Notes: generated by a model not told the origin, from the sequence alone. A stretch of DNA of 35,366 nt from an uncultured Clostridia bacterium (GCA_934140005.1 CAKPBB010000019.1:1-35366); one strand, 5' to 3'; shown: positions 6,779 through 15,393, counted from the stretch's first letter. Translations and numbers: made by a program.

Positions 6779-8596
6779 TTAATTCATATTTGCATCAATA
6801 ATGTAGGTTCCGTTTGAAACCTCTATATACCCTGCACCAGAGCCAACACCCTGTTCTAACATATCTACATTTGTCAAAACAGTATTTTTAGTAATATATC
6901 TATTTGATACATTTGTATCATTATATTTCATATTTTTATAACCAGATTTTGTTGAAGTACTACTAGCAGACTTCAATTGTAGTTCAAATAACAAATAACT
7001 TTGTGAACCTCCATAATTAATATTGTACGTATATTTTGCTGTAACAATTCCTGCCTGTAAATAAATTGGACATTGATTTAAACCATTGTTATAACTTGTT
7101 CCATCTGTATATAAATTTCCATTATATGAATAAATATTAGCATTGTTAGATACCCTTATCGTTCCACCGGTACCAGCTATTCCTCCATTTCCAGAATGAT
7201 CTCTTAAATTTTCCCAATATCCTTGGTTATGCATTCCACCAAAAGTTAGTACTCTTCTATCTAGTCCATTTCTATCAGTTCCTTCTGCACCTTCAAAATA
7301 TCCGCCTCCACCTAAAAATGTTGTACCTCCTTCTGTTCTTTCTCCATTACCACCACTCAAACCATTTTCAGATTGGCTTTCATCCATATCTCCAGACCCT
7401 CCAGTATAGCCTCCAGCACCAGCACAGCAAGTTCCTCCAGCACCACCAGCGCCACCTCCGCCAATTCCAGCTGCAGGATATCCGCCTGCACCTCCTGCAC
7501 TAGCTGTTGCATAATTACCAGCTCCGCCTGATCCACCTGCTCCACCATAAGAATAAACAGTTATGGAATTATATATATTTACATTACCACAATTTTCTCC
7601 ATTTTCACCATCAGCACCAATTCCTTTTAGATATTGTCCACCATTTCCTCCATTGCCACCAATTCCAGCACCAGCACCACCTCCACCAGCTCCATTTCCA
7701 TTCAATCCTCCTTTTGTAAATGTTCCACCATTTCCAGCCTTACCTCCAAAGGCTTCTATAGTTCCTTTGCCATATAAGTTTAGTGTTGCTCCTTCTGGTA
7801 CATGGATTCCTGCATAACCACCTTTTCCAGGAACATTTCCATTTGCATCTTCTCCATATCCAGAATCAACTGTTAGTTTGACATTTTCAAGAACATACAG
7901 ATTTAACGTAGCTCCAGAATGAACATCTACTGCTGATCTTTTTAGGCCTCTATTTGTTAAAGTCATATCTTGTGTCATATATATTGTTACATTACCACTT
8001 ACTATATCAAAATTTAATGCATCTTCTATTTCATCATAAAATATTAAGGTCGTCTTTTTATCATTTGCTAATTCGAATTTCATTGACCCATCTACTACAT
8101 TTTTAAATTCTTCTCTTGTTACTATCGTAAAATCTGAATTTTCATCACTTAATCCTCCCATTTGCACAGCTTTATAAATACCATCTTCTTGCTCTACAAA
8201 AAAATATTTTCCTTCTTTCTTTATTACCATTTTAAATTCATTATTTACCGGATATGCTCTAAATTCCTCAATTTCTCCACTTTCCATTTTATTTTTCAAA
8301 AATTCAGAAATTGTCTTTTTTTCACTTTGCCACACATTATAATCTAAAAACATATACTCCAAATCTTCTTTTGTTTTTGCTAATTCTTGGGCTTCCTTTG
8401 CATCTTTTGCTCTTGTTAAAATTCCATTTTCTCCAATTGTTGCATTTAAACTAACTCCCGCTAAAATCAGCATTACTATTATTGTTATGACTAAAGCTAT
8501 AAGTGTTATGCCTTTTTTGCTTTGCAATATGAATTTGTTACTTTGAAATGTAATTTTATGCTTACTTAAACTTTCTTTACATTTTCTTTTGTTCAT
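6779..8596 (-). CDS. Prepilin-like surface protein with large Gly-rich domain
   Basis: Protein of 605 aa. A basic N-terminus is followed by QSKKG|ITLIALVITII, a class III-type prepilin signal common in Clostridia. Cleavage by a prepilin peptidase after Gly29 is expected. The usual Glu at +5 of the mature protein is absent (Ala here). A hydrophobic helix (30-48) and an ATIGENGILTRAKDA segment follow. Residues about 145-240 look beta-rich. About 250-445 is a dense Gly/Asn/Ala-rich stretch with GGxGG repeats and a CC pair, similar in style to ALK-type Gly-rich domains. It is probably a pilus-associated or surface-exposed structural protein. No pilus assembly genes are nearby. GGGAGG lies 11 bases before ATG, a slightly long spacing. 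Function is inferred from architecture only. Confidence 0.8.
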   Translation of the reverse strand: MNKRKCKESLSKHKITFQSNKFILQSKKGITLIALVITIIVMLILAGVSLNATIGENGILTRAKDAKEAQELAKTKEDLEYMFLDYNVWQSEKKTISEFLKNKMESGEIEEFRAYPVNNEFKMVIKKEGKYFFVEQEDGIYKAVQMGGLSDENSDFTIVTREEFKNVVDGSMKFELANDKKTTLIFYDEIEDALNFDIVSGNVTIYMTQDMTLTNRGLKRSAVDVHSGATLNLYVLENVKLTVDSGYGEDANGNVPGKGGYAGIHVPEGATLNLYGKGTIEAFGGKAGNGGTFTKGGLNGNGAGGGGAGAGIGGNGGNGGQYLKGIGADGENGENCGNVNIYNSITVYSYGGAGGSGGAGNYATASAGGAGGYPAAGIGGGGAGGAGGTCCAGAGGYTGGSGDMDESQSENGLSGGNGERTEGGTTFLGGGGYFEGAEGTDRNGLDRRVLTFGGMHNQGYWENLRDHSGNGGIAGTGGTIRVSNNANIYSYNGNLYTDGTSYNNGLNQCPIYLQAGIVTAKYTYNINYGGSQSYLLFELQLKSASSTSTKSGYKNMKYNDTNVSNRYITKNTVLTNVDMLEQGVGSGAGYIEVSNGTYIIDANMN

Positions 8597-8819
8597 TTTA
8601 TGATTTTCCTCCCTTAGATTTTATAAATAGAGAAAAAGCATTTTGTTGTCTTATTGCAAATTCAATTATATGATTAGCAATATAAAAAGCTCTTTCTCTT
8701 TCAATCCATAAAAAACATTAGTCTAATGACTTTTGCTTTTCTTTGAAAGAAAACCATTTCAAAACTTCACTATCTTATTCTTATGGACTTCTTTAAGTTC
8801 AGTACTTATGGAAAAAATA

Positions 8820-8863
8820 AAAAGACACAAAGCAGTATATTTTATTATACTTTTGTGTCTTTT
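8820..8863. terminator. Bidirectional terminator, end of the polA-mutL-methyltransferase gene run
   Basis: AAAAGACACAAAGCAGTATA (8820-8839) pairs with 8846-8863 with a 2-base bulge. T runs follow on both strands. It is the first strong minus-strand terminator after the gene ending at 9007. The arm AAAAGACACAAAGCA is nearly the same as that at 169-184. Confidence 0.7.
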
Positions 8864-8907
8864 CGTTTTTTATTTTATAAAATTTTTAAAATTTATTTTT
8901 ATAATTG

Positions 8908-8936
8908 TTGACTTCAAATCTTACTAATGATAGAAT
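8908..8936 (+). promoter_or_regulatory. Strong-looking promoter with no gene after it
   Basis: TTGACT (8908-8913), 17-base spacer, TAGAAT (8931-8936). The only thing downstream on this strand is a terminator hairpin at 8953-8981, so a very short RNA would result. Confidence 0.5.
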
Positions 8937-8941
8937 TTTTA

Positions 8942-8987
8942 TAAATGTTAGTAGCGCTTTAAGTACTGAACTTAAAGCGCTTTTTAT
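8942..8987 (+). ncRNA. Candidate ~45-nt small RNA (promoter directly followed by terminator)
   Basis: Transcription from the promoter at 8908-8936 would start near 8943 and meet AGCGCTTTAAG (8953-8963)/CTTAAAGCGCT (8971-8981), a perfect 11-bp stem with a 7-base loop, followed by TTTTTATT. Eighteen bases of this RNA (8960-8977) are perfectly complementary to plus-strand 8791-8808. This is a prediction from promoter, hairpin and complementarity only. Confidence 0.3.
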
Positions 8988-9006
8988 TGTGTTTTCTAAT
9001 TATAAA

Positions 9007-9909
9007 TTAAATTTTCCTTATCTTTGCTACAAAAAATCCTTCAAATAATTCTGTCGGCATAACACACATTACACCTTCAATTATAGTTGGTAACAGAGGT
9101 AAAGCTTTATACTTTTCCAAATTTATAGGAACTATTTCATATTTTCCTTGATTTAAAATTTTTTTCAAAATCATCTCATTTTCTTCTTTTAAGATTGAAC
9201 AAGTTGAATAAACAATTTCTCCATTTTTCTTTAAAATATTTAAAGCTTTATTTAATAAAATTTCTTGTGTTTTAGCTGAACGAGAAATTAGTTCTTCTGT
9301 AAAATATTTTTCTAAATTCTCATCTTCACTATATAAAGTGCCACTTCCACTGCAAGGAGCATCTAATAAAATTTTATCAAAAGAAAAATAATTACTTAAC
9401 TTTCTTGAATCTTCTTGCATTAAGTTTATTCCTTTAGCTCCCTGTTTTTCAACATTATATGCTAATCTATCATAACGAATTTTATTTTTTTCGCATGCTG
9501 TAATTAAAGCTTTATTATTTGCAAGCATTGCTATTTGTGTTGTTTTTCCTCCAGGAGCTGCCGTCATATCCAATATATTTTCTTTTTCTCTTGGTTCTAA
9601 TATAAGTGGTGGCAACATTGAAGAAAGACTTTGTAAATAAATTTCACCATTTTTATACATTTCTAGAGTTCTAATTTTATTTTCATCTACATCATTTAAA
9701 ATAATTGCATTTTCATAAAAATCTGAAACAGCAAAATCTATTTCTTCTTTTTCTAATTCTTCCTTTATTTTTTCAAAATTTGTTTTTATTGTATTTATTC
9801 TAAAAGTTACTTTTCTTTTTTTAGAATATCCATCTAAAATTTTATTTGTAACTTCATCTCCATATTGTGCTAATAATTTTGATTTTAAAAATTCTGGAAT
9901 TTCTGCCAT
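9007..9909 (-). CDS. RsmB/NOP-family RNA cytosine-C5 methyltransferase
   Basis: Protein of 300 aa of the NOL1/NOP2/Sun family, which transfers a methyl group from S-adenosylmethionine to C5 of cytosine in rRNA or tRNA. The SAM-binding motif LDMTAAPGGKTTQIA (about residues 104-118), the DAPCSGSGT motif and VYSTCSILKEENE with the two conserved cysteines are all present. It is shorter than RsmB (no N-terminal NusB-like domain) and shorter than RsmF (no C-terminal PUA-type extension), so it is a minimal catalytic form and the target site cannot be named. AAAGGA lies about 11 bases before the ATG. It follows mutL by 17 bases and is probably the last gene of that operon. Confidence 0.87.
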   Translation of the reverse strand: MAEIPEFLKSKLLAQYGDEVTNKILDGYSKKRKVTFRINTIKTNFEKIKEELEKEEIDFAVSDFYENAIILNDVDENKIRTLEMYKNGEIYLQSLSSMLPPLILEPREKENILDMTAAPGGKTTQIAMLANNKALITACEKNKIRYDRLAYNVEKQGAKGINLMQEDSRKLSNYFSFDKILLDAPCSGSGTLYSEDENLEKYFTEELISRSAKTQEILLNKALNILKKNGEIVYSTCSILKEENEMILKKILNQGKYEIVPINLEKYKALPLLPTIIEGVMCVMPTELFEGFFVAKIRKI

Positions 9910-9926
9910 ATTTTCTCATTCCTTTG

Positions 9927-11684
9927 CTATTTTAATTTCAATTTTTCCAATTCGTCTTGAGTATATTTTATAGTAGTTGGTCTTCCATGCGGACATGTAT
10001 ATGGATTTGGCAAGCTAAATAATTCTTGTAACAATGTATCTATTTCCTTAAAAGTAAGTACCATTCCTGCTTTTACTGCTGCTTTACATGCAACAGTAGC
10101 AACAAATTTATTTTCTATTTCTTGTTTTGATGTTCTAGAAAAAGAACTTAGTTCCTTTAAAGTATCTTGAAAAATAGTTGTACTATCTAAGTTATATGCA
10201 ATACTCGGTACTCCACTTATTTTTATTGTATTATTTCCAAAGTCTTCTATTTGAAAACCAACTTTTTCAAAAATTTCAATATTATCCATTACCATTTCTA
10301 CTTCTGCTCTTTTTAATGGTAATATTGTCGGTATAATTAACATTTGTGTTTCTGGCTCTTTTCCACTATTATAGCTATCCTTAACTTGTTCATATAAAAC
10401 TCTCTCATGTGCAGCATGTTGGTCAACAAAATAAATTTCATTATTTATCTCAATAATTATAAAAGTTTTAAATACAACTCCTATAAATTTGTAATTTAAT
10501 TTTTCTTTTTTTGGAAGCTTTGCTTCAATTTCTAAAGTATTTTCTTCAGTTACATTATTAGCATTTTTTATTTTATCAATCAAATAATTTGACTTAGATT
10601 TTGAAGCATATTTTTCTGGCAAATAGCTTTCTTGTTTATTAACATATTTTTCTCTTATTTCTTCAGAATTTCTCGTATCATCTTTTCCTAAAAATTCTTC
10701 CTTTAATAGTCCATCCTTTACTGCATGATATATAAGTTTAAATACATCTTCTTCGTTTTGAAATTTTATTTCCTTTTTAGTAGGATGAATATTCATATCT
10801 ATAAGATTTGGTTGTATCTGTGCATTTAATATTACAAATGGAAATTTTCCTATCTTTAGAGCACCTTTAAAAGCTTGCTCTGCACCACTTGATAATATAT
10901 CATTTTCGATAGAACGATTATTTACAAAAAAGATTTCATTTTTTCTATATGGCATTTCAACTCTTGAATTTCCAATTGCACCTTTTACAGATAAATTTTT
11001 ATAAATATAATCGATCTCTATAAGATTGCTTGCTACATCTTTTCCAAAAATTTCATAAACAGCATCTTTTATTTTTGAATTTCCACTAGTCTTTAAAATT
11101 GTTTTTCCACCATTTATTAGTTTAAAAGAAACGTTTAAATTAGCCAAAGCCTCTCTTATCAATATTTTCTTTATTTTTTGAAGCTCTGAATTATCATTTT
11201 TTAAAAATTTATATCTAACTGGAACATTAAAAAATAAGTCTTTCACTATAATTGTCGTTCCCTGACTACAATCTTTTTCTTGAATTTTTCCAGCTACATT
11301 TCCTCTTACAGAATACGTATAACCGCTCATTGCATTTTCTTTTTTACTTGTAAGTTCAACATCTGCAACTGATGAAATACTTGCCAAAGCTTCGCCTCTA
11401 AACCCCATAGTTAAGACTTTTTCTAAGTCTTGACTGCTACGAATTTTACTAGTAGCATGTCTTTCAAAAGCAATGTCTATATCATCATAATCAATACCTT
11501 TTCCATTGTCTGAAACTCTTATAAATGTTTTTCCGCCATTTTTTACTTCAACTTCAACTCTAGTTGCTTTTGCATCTATTGAATTTTCTACTAATTCTTT
11601 TACAACAGAATATGGTCCTTCTATAACTTCACCTGCTGCAATTTGATTTATTGTTAAATCATCTAATAATACTATTGTTTTCAT
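9927..11684 (-). CDS. mutL: DNA mismatch repair protein MutL
   Basis: MutL (585 aa) couples mismatch recognition by MutS to strand removal. The GHKL ATPase domain is clear: INQIAAGEVIEGPYSVVKELVENSIDA (written here as IAAGEVIEGP and ELVENSIDA), DNGKGID and GFRGEALASI. The C-terminal half has DQHAAHERVLYEQ, the DQHA(x)2E(x)4E site of MutL proteins with intrinsic nicking activity, and CPHGRPT near the end. It is therefore the endonuclease type expected in bacteria without MutH. The start matches the family N-terminus although the ribosome site is weak. No mutS is in the window; it usually lies just upstream of mutL in Clostridia, and here its place is taken by unrelated genes. Confidence 0.96.
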   Translation of the reverse strand: MKTIVLLDDLTINQIAAGEVIEGPYSVVKELVENSIDAKATRVEVEVKNGGKTFIRVSDNGKGIDYDDIDIAFERHATSKIRSSQDLEKVLTMGFRGEALASISSVADVELTSKKENAMSGYTYSVRGNVAGKIQEKDCSQGTTIIVKDLFFNVPVRYKFLKNDNSELQKIKKILIREALANLNVSFKLINGGKTILKTSGNSKIKDAVYEIFGKDVASNLIEIDYIYKNLSVKGAIGNSRVEMPYRKNEIFFVNNRSIENDILSSGAEQAFKGALKIGKFPFVILNAQIQPNLIDMNIHPTKKEIKFQNEEDVFKLIYHAVKDGLLKEEFLGKDDTRNSEEIREKYVNKQESYLPEKYASKSKSNYLIDKIKNANNVTEENTLEIEAKLPKKEKLNYKFIGVVFKTFIIIEINNEIYFVDQHAAHERVLYEQVKDSYNSGKEPETQMLIIPTILPLKRAEVEMVMDNIEIFEKVGFQIEDFGNNTIKISGVPSIAYNLDSTTIFQDTLKELSSFSRTSKQEIENKFVATVACKAAVKAGMVLTFKEIDTLLQELFSLPNPYTCPHGRPTTIKYTQDELEKLKLK

Positions 11685-11709
11685 ATATTACCCAATTTTC
11701 CAAATATGT

Positions 11710-11961
11710 TTATAATTCAAATATATTAGCTTTTAATACTAATTTTGAAATCTTACTTTTCTCTTTTAAAGGAATCTCCCATCTACTTCCGGTTATTGAT
11801 TTTCCTTTTTTATATTCTGTAGATGGGTCTCCTAATATTTTTTGTAACTCTTTTTCTAGTTCTATTTTATTTGTATATATAGATAAAATTTTTTCTCCAT
11901 ATAAAACATTTACTGTTGTTTCTGTTTCTGATAAATTTGCTTGTTTATATATTTTTCCCAT
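11710..11961 (-). CDS. Hypothetical 83-aa protein
   Basis: Small soluble protein without recognised family. It has a beta-rich look in the first half (ETTVNVLYGEKILSIYTN), an amphipathic helix (IELEKELQKILGD) and a basic C-terminal half with WEIPLKEKSKIS. I chose the ATG at 11961 (MGKIYK) because AAGGA lies 7 bases before it; the longer frame from 11982 overlaps the upstream stop codon and would have no ribosome site. It lies between the DUF3298-like protein and mutL in a tight co-directional run, so it is probably co-transcribed. It has no cysteine pairs, no membrane segment and no signal peptide. No function is proposed. Confidence 0.65.
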   Translation of the reverse strand: MGKIYKQANLSETETTVNVLYGEKILSIYTNKIELEKELQKILGDPSTEYKKGKSITGSRWEIPLKEKSKISKLVLKANIFEL

Positions 11962-11974
11962 TTTTACATCCTTT

Positions 11975-13408
11975 TTAGTCATTTGTTAGCCATGGATTTA
12001 CCTCTCCAAAAGCTATCGCATTATTATCATCGTCAAATTTTATATTGTCTTCTTTCATTACGGTCTCATTATCAATCCAACTTAGACATGTAAAGCCACC
12101 CATAATGTCTTCGTAATTATCTTCTCTTCTATATTTAAGTGATTCTGGTAAAATTGTATTCTCAAATTTTATTTTAGTAGTTTCAAGTTCATATCTTGTG
12201 CCAAAAACATATGCATTGTTAGTAGCATTATCTCCTGTATCATAATAGCTTGCACACAAAACATAAAAGTGATTTGTATCTTGTTTTGCTGTATCTTTAA
12301 ATTCACTTACAATTTTATTCATATAGTTAATAGTTTCTTCAATTCTTTTTTCTGGTATATTATTTTCAAATTTCAAATATGACATATCAATGTAACAATT
12401 TTCTTTGTTTTCAAAAATCTTATATTTACAAAAATTTTCCGTTGTCATTGTCATAAAAGGTCCCACTTTGTCATAAGTTCCGTCATATAAATCTTTATTT
12501 GTTGAAAACCTATCATAAATGATGATAATATCAGCATAATCTTGAAATGGTATTTCTAAATAATAATAATTTACTTCATCTCTAATATAAATTTTAGATG
12601 GTGAAATTCCAAAATCAATATATTCATCTCTTTGCATTTTACTGATTAAAGCATACATATCTTCTTCAATATATTTACTATTTTTGTCTTGTATAAGGTC
12701 ATTTCTTTTTTCATCATAAGTTACATAGTCTTCTGCCATTTTATTATATAAAGTTTTAAGCATAAACTGAGTAGCAGATTTTTTAGATTTAAAAACATCT
12801 GTAATTTTTAACTCTTCACCATCAATCAAATTATAATTTAGCCATTTTGCAAAATGTGATTTTCCGTCAAAACCTCCATCAACACTTACGTCTGCCATAA
12901 TTTCAATTGAAATTAAGTTAGCAAAATTTCCTTGTAAAAATACATATGTATTTAATAAAGTTGGATTTTTAATTTTTAATTCTTCAATAGCCTCTGCAAT
13001 CAATTTTCTTTGTTCTTCTTTAATCTTATTATTTATTTTTTCCTCAACAGTTTTATCTTTTAGTCCATCTATTTCATAACTTTTTACTTTGCCAGTATTT
13101 ACTCTATCATCTTCAAATTGTATTTCTTGCACATCTATTGGATTAGAATAATATATTCCATTCACATCAATTGTTTTATATTTAGAAACTTCTTCTGCTT
13201 TTATATCATTTTGAATATTTGTATTTTTGTTAGTTTCATTTGTAATTTCTGTTCCATTTCTCTTTTGAGTAATTGCTAAATATGTTACTACACAAACTAA
13301 TATTAAAACAATAAAAATAAATATGATTCTTGAAATAATTATTTGTTTAATTGTTTTAGGTTGTTTTTCTTTTTTTACCTTTTTATCTTCTTTAACTTCA
13401 TTTTCCAT
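11975..13408 (-). CDS. Membrane-anchored protein with DUF3298/RsiV-like outer domain
   Basis: Protein of 477 aa with a short Lys-rich cytoplasmic tail, one membrane segment (about 27-47) and a large outer part. The region from about 110 to 300 (paired strands, then DGEELKITDVFK) resembles the DUF4163/DUF3298 arrangement found in RsiV-type anti-sigma factors and PdaC-like proteins. A second repeat-like half ends near FGEVNPWLTND. The match is by pattern and is moderate. No lysozyme-binding or deacetylase residues could be assigned. It is 19 bases after the PstS-like gene and 13 bases before the 83-aa gene, all in the same direction. It may be an envelope sensor or solute-binding protein; the exact role is unknown. 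Confidence 0.6.
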   Translation of the reverse strand: MENEVKEDKKVKKEKQPKTIKQIIISRIIFIFIVLILVCVVTYLAITQKRNGTEITNETNKNTNIQNDIKAEEVSKYKTIDVNGIYYSNPIDVQEIQFEDDRVNTGKVKSYEIDGLKDKTVEEKINNKIKEEQRKLIAEAIEELKIKNPTLLNTYVFLQGNFANLISIEIMADVSVDGGFDGKSHFAKWLNYNLIDGEELKITDVFKSKKSATQFMLKTLYNKMAEDYVTYDEKRNDLIQDKNSKYIEEDMYALISKMQRDEYIDFGISPSKIYIRDEVNYYYLEIPFQDYADIIIIYDRFSTNKDLYDGTYDKVGPFMTMTTENFCKYKIFENKENCYIDMSYLKFENNIPEKRIEETINYMNKIVSEFKDTAKQDTNHFYVLCASYYDTGDNATNNAYVFGTRYELETTKIKFENTILPESLKYRREDNYEDIMGGFTCLSWIDNETVMKEDNIKFDDDNNAIAFGEVNPWLTND

Positions 13409-13427
13409 TCTACATTACCCCTTTAAA

Positions 13428-14366
13428 TTATTGTAATGGTACATATCCAGCTTCTTCTGCTACTTTCTGTCCTCTTTTTGATAGCATATCTTCTTTTAGC
13501 ATTTTTGCATCTTCTGAAATATCATCTTTTCTATTAACAATATAATAAGCTGTTAATATTGGATATTCACCTGTTTTTATTGTTTCATTATTTGGAGCAA
13601 CACCATTTATCTTTAATAATTTAACATCATCACTTAAATACATTGTATTTGCATAGTAATAATAAGAATAGCCTATTGAAGCACTACTATTTTGATAACT
13701 AGAAACTGCATCAACAATATCTGACATTGTCATTGCAATATTTTCTTTTGGTGCTTCCATCAAAGTCTTATCTTGCATTACTAAATCTAACATACCTGTT
13801 TGGCTTCCTGAATTTTCCGGTCTTTGATAAGCAATTATTTCTTCATCATTGCCACCAACTTCTTTCCAGTTTGTAATTTCACCAGAATATATTTTTTGAA
13901 TTTGTTCTAAAGTTAAACTATCTACTGGATTATTTTTATTTAGGAAAAATACAAATCCTTCATTTACAACTTTAGTTACTTCTAACTCTACATTAGCTTC
14001 TTTTGCAAGGTTTTCTTCATCTTCTGAAGGTGAAGTTACTAAAATCAAATCTAAGTCTTTATTTATCAATTTTTCATAAGCTTTATGTGTTTTTGAATGA
14101 GCAACATTTAGATCTTCTTTTTTAGTTGCTGTAAAATTTGACTCAAAAGCTTCAGCTAAAGGCAATGTTGCTGTTGAACCATCTACTTTTGGATAGTTTT
14201 CAACTGTAAATAGGGCTTCTGTACTTATTGGTTCTTCTACTGGAAGTTCATCTGCAACTGTTGTAAATTTTTTATATACAAAAATTCCTAAAACAATTAG
14301 TAAGACACATACTATAACAGTAACTACATTTATTACGATTTTTTTCTTTTTATCATTATTTTCCAT
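13428..14366 (-). CDS. PstS-like phosphate-binding protein, membrane-anchored
   Basis: Protein of 312 aa of the PBP_like_2/PstS type. It has an N-terminal membrane segment (about 10-30) but no lipobox, so it is anchored by the helix. The mature part has YPKVDGSTATLPLAEAF, where the binding-site DGSTA motif is seen, then LDLILVTSPSEDEE, IQKIYSGEITNWKEVGG and RPENSGSQTGM, all typical of phosphate-binding proteins. I chose the ATG at 14366 because GGGGGAT lies before it; the upstream ATG at 14378 has none. No PstC, PstA or PstB is nearby, so it may be a sensor or a stand-alone binding protein, or bind another ligand. It lies 19 bases after galE. Confidence 0.78.
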   Translation of the reverse strand: MENNDKKKKIVINVVTVIVCVLLIVLGIFVYKKFTTVADELPVEEPISTEALFTVENYPKVDGSTATLPLAEAFESNFTATKKEDLNVAHSKTHKAYEKLINKDLDLILVTSPSEDEENLAKEANVELEVTKVVNEGFVFFLNKNNPVDSLTLEQIQKIYSGEITNWKEVGGNDEEIIAYQRPENSGSQTGMLDLVMQDKTLMEAPKENIAMTMSDIVDAVSSYQNSSASIGYSYYYYANTMYLSDDVKLLKINGVAPNNETIKTGEYPILTAYYIVNRKDDISEDAKMLKEDMLSKRGQKVAEEAGYVPLQ

Positions 14367-14385
14367 AATATCCCCCATTTATACT

Positions 14386-15393
14386 TTATTTTATATGTTT
14401 CTTTTGATAATTCCAAGAATCTCTACACATTTCTTTAATTCCTCTTTCAGCTTTCCATCCTAGCTCTTTTTCTGCTTTTGCTGGGTTAGCATAATAAATA
14501 GCCAAATCTCCAGCTCTTCTAGGTGCAATAACATAAGGAATTTTTATATTATTAACTTCTTCAAATGTTTTTACTAAATCTAAAACACTATATGCTGTTC
14601 CAGTTCCTAAATTATATGTAAATAATCCAGCTGGTTCTTTTTCAAGTTTATCAAGTGCTTTTACATGTCCTATTGCTAAATCTACTACGTGTAAATAATC
14701 TCTCATTCCAGTACCATCTTTTGTATCATAATCATTTCCAAATACATTTAGATGGTCTAATTTTCCAGCTGCAACTTTCATGATATAAGGCATTAGATTG
14801 TTTGGTATTCCATTTGGTTCTTCTCCAAGTAATCCGCTTTCATGAGCCCCAATAGGATTAAAATATCTTAATATGCAAATATCCCATGAATTATCTGCAA
14901 AATATACATCTTCTAAGATTTGTTCAATCATAGATTTTGTTGTTCCATAAGGATTAGTTGTCTTTCCTCTTCCCATTTCTTCAACATATTCTGGTACACC
15001 CGGGTCACCATAAATTGTTGCTGAAGAACTAAAAATAAACTTTTTCACATTGAATTTTTTCATTGTTTCTAATAAAACAATTGCACCTGAAACATTATTA
15101 TGATAATACTTTAATGGTTCCTTAACAGATTCTCCAACAGCTTTATATCCTGCAAAATTTATTACTGCATGAATTTCATTTTCTTCAAAAGCTCTTGATA
15201 ATTCATCTGCATTTAGATAATCAGCATTGTAAAATTTAGGTCTCTTTCCAGTTAATTCTTCAATTGCATCTAATACTTCCATTTTACTATTTGATAAATT
15301 ATCTAAAATAACAACATCTTTGCCATTCTTTAATAATTCAACAACTGTATGGCTTCCAATATATCCCATACCTCCTGTTACTAAAATTGACAT
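14386..15393 (-). CDS. galE: UDP-glucose 4-epimerase
   Basis: GalE (335 aa) interconverts UDP-glucose and UDP-galactose using bound NAD, supplying galactose for surface glycans or allowing galactose use. It is an extended short-chain dehydrogenase. The NAD-binding GGMGYIGSH is at residues 7-15. FSSSATIYG, with the catalytic Ser/Thr region, and the YGTTKS site (Tyr and Lys of YxxxK) are present, as are the sugar-binding NPIGAHESG and RDYLHVVDLA. Length is normal for the family. GGAGG lies 7 bases before ATG. It starts 58 bases after polA and may have its own promoter. Neighbours are not galactose genes, so a role in envelope glycans is more likely. Confidence 0.95.
   Translation of the reverse strand: MSILVTGGMGYIGSHTVVELLKNGKDVVILDNLSNSKMEVLDAIEELTGKRPKFYNADYLNADELSRAFEENEIHAVINFAGYKAVGESVKEPLKYYHNNVSGAIVLLETMKKFNVKKFIFSSSATIYGDPGVPEYVEEMGRGKTTNPYGTTKSMIEQILEDVYFADNSWDICILRYFNPIGAHESGLLGEEPNGIPNNLMPYIMKVAAGKLDHLNVFGNDYDTKDGTGMRDYLHVVDLAIGHVKALDKLEKEPAGLFTYNLGTGTAYSVLDLVKTFEEVNNIKIPYVIAPRRAGDLAIYYANPAKAEKELGWKAERGIKEMCRDSWNYQKKHIK

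Larger units (their letters stand above)
8791..8977. repeat. 187-bp segment bounded by 18-bp perfect inverted repeats
   Basis: CTTTAAGTTCAGTACTTA (8791-8808) is the exact reverse complement of 8960-8977. The enclosed 151 bases contain a bidirectional terminator hairpin and a plus-strand promoter but no convincing gene. This could be a small non-autonomous element (MITE-like) or a pair of RNA segments meant to pair. No clear target-site duplication was seen. Confidence 0.5.
8597..9006. other. 410-base non-coding region with many inverted repeats
   Basis: This is the leader side of the prepilin-like gene and the tail of the methyltransferase operon. Besides the elements listed separately, it holds CATTAG-T-CTAATG (8716-8728) and a TTTTCTTT/AAAGAAAA palindrome (about 8736-8752). 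No convincing protein gene was found. A 39-codon hydrophobic frame at 8808-8927 has no ribosome site and runs through a terminator hairpin. No c-di-GMP riboswitch was recognised, although these often precede pilin genes. Confidence 0.6.

Noticed and set aside
7318..7817. Several plus- and minus-strand frames rich in His, Pro, Leu or Gln
   Set aside because: Shadows of the Gly-rich repeats of the prepilin-like gene in other frames.
8597..8790. c-di-GMP riboswitch before the prepilin-like gene
   Set aside because: None of the conserved GEMM sequence is present; the region is AT-rich with short palindromes only.
8808..8927. 39-codon hydrophobic frame (MEKIKRHKAV...) resembling a type I toxin
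   Set aside because: No ribosome site, and its codons run through a strong terminator hairpin and AT-rich sequence that gives Phe/Ile by default. Kept only as part of the small-RNA finding.
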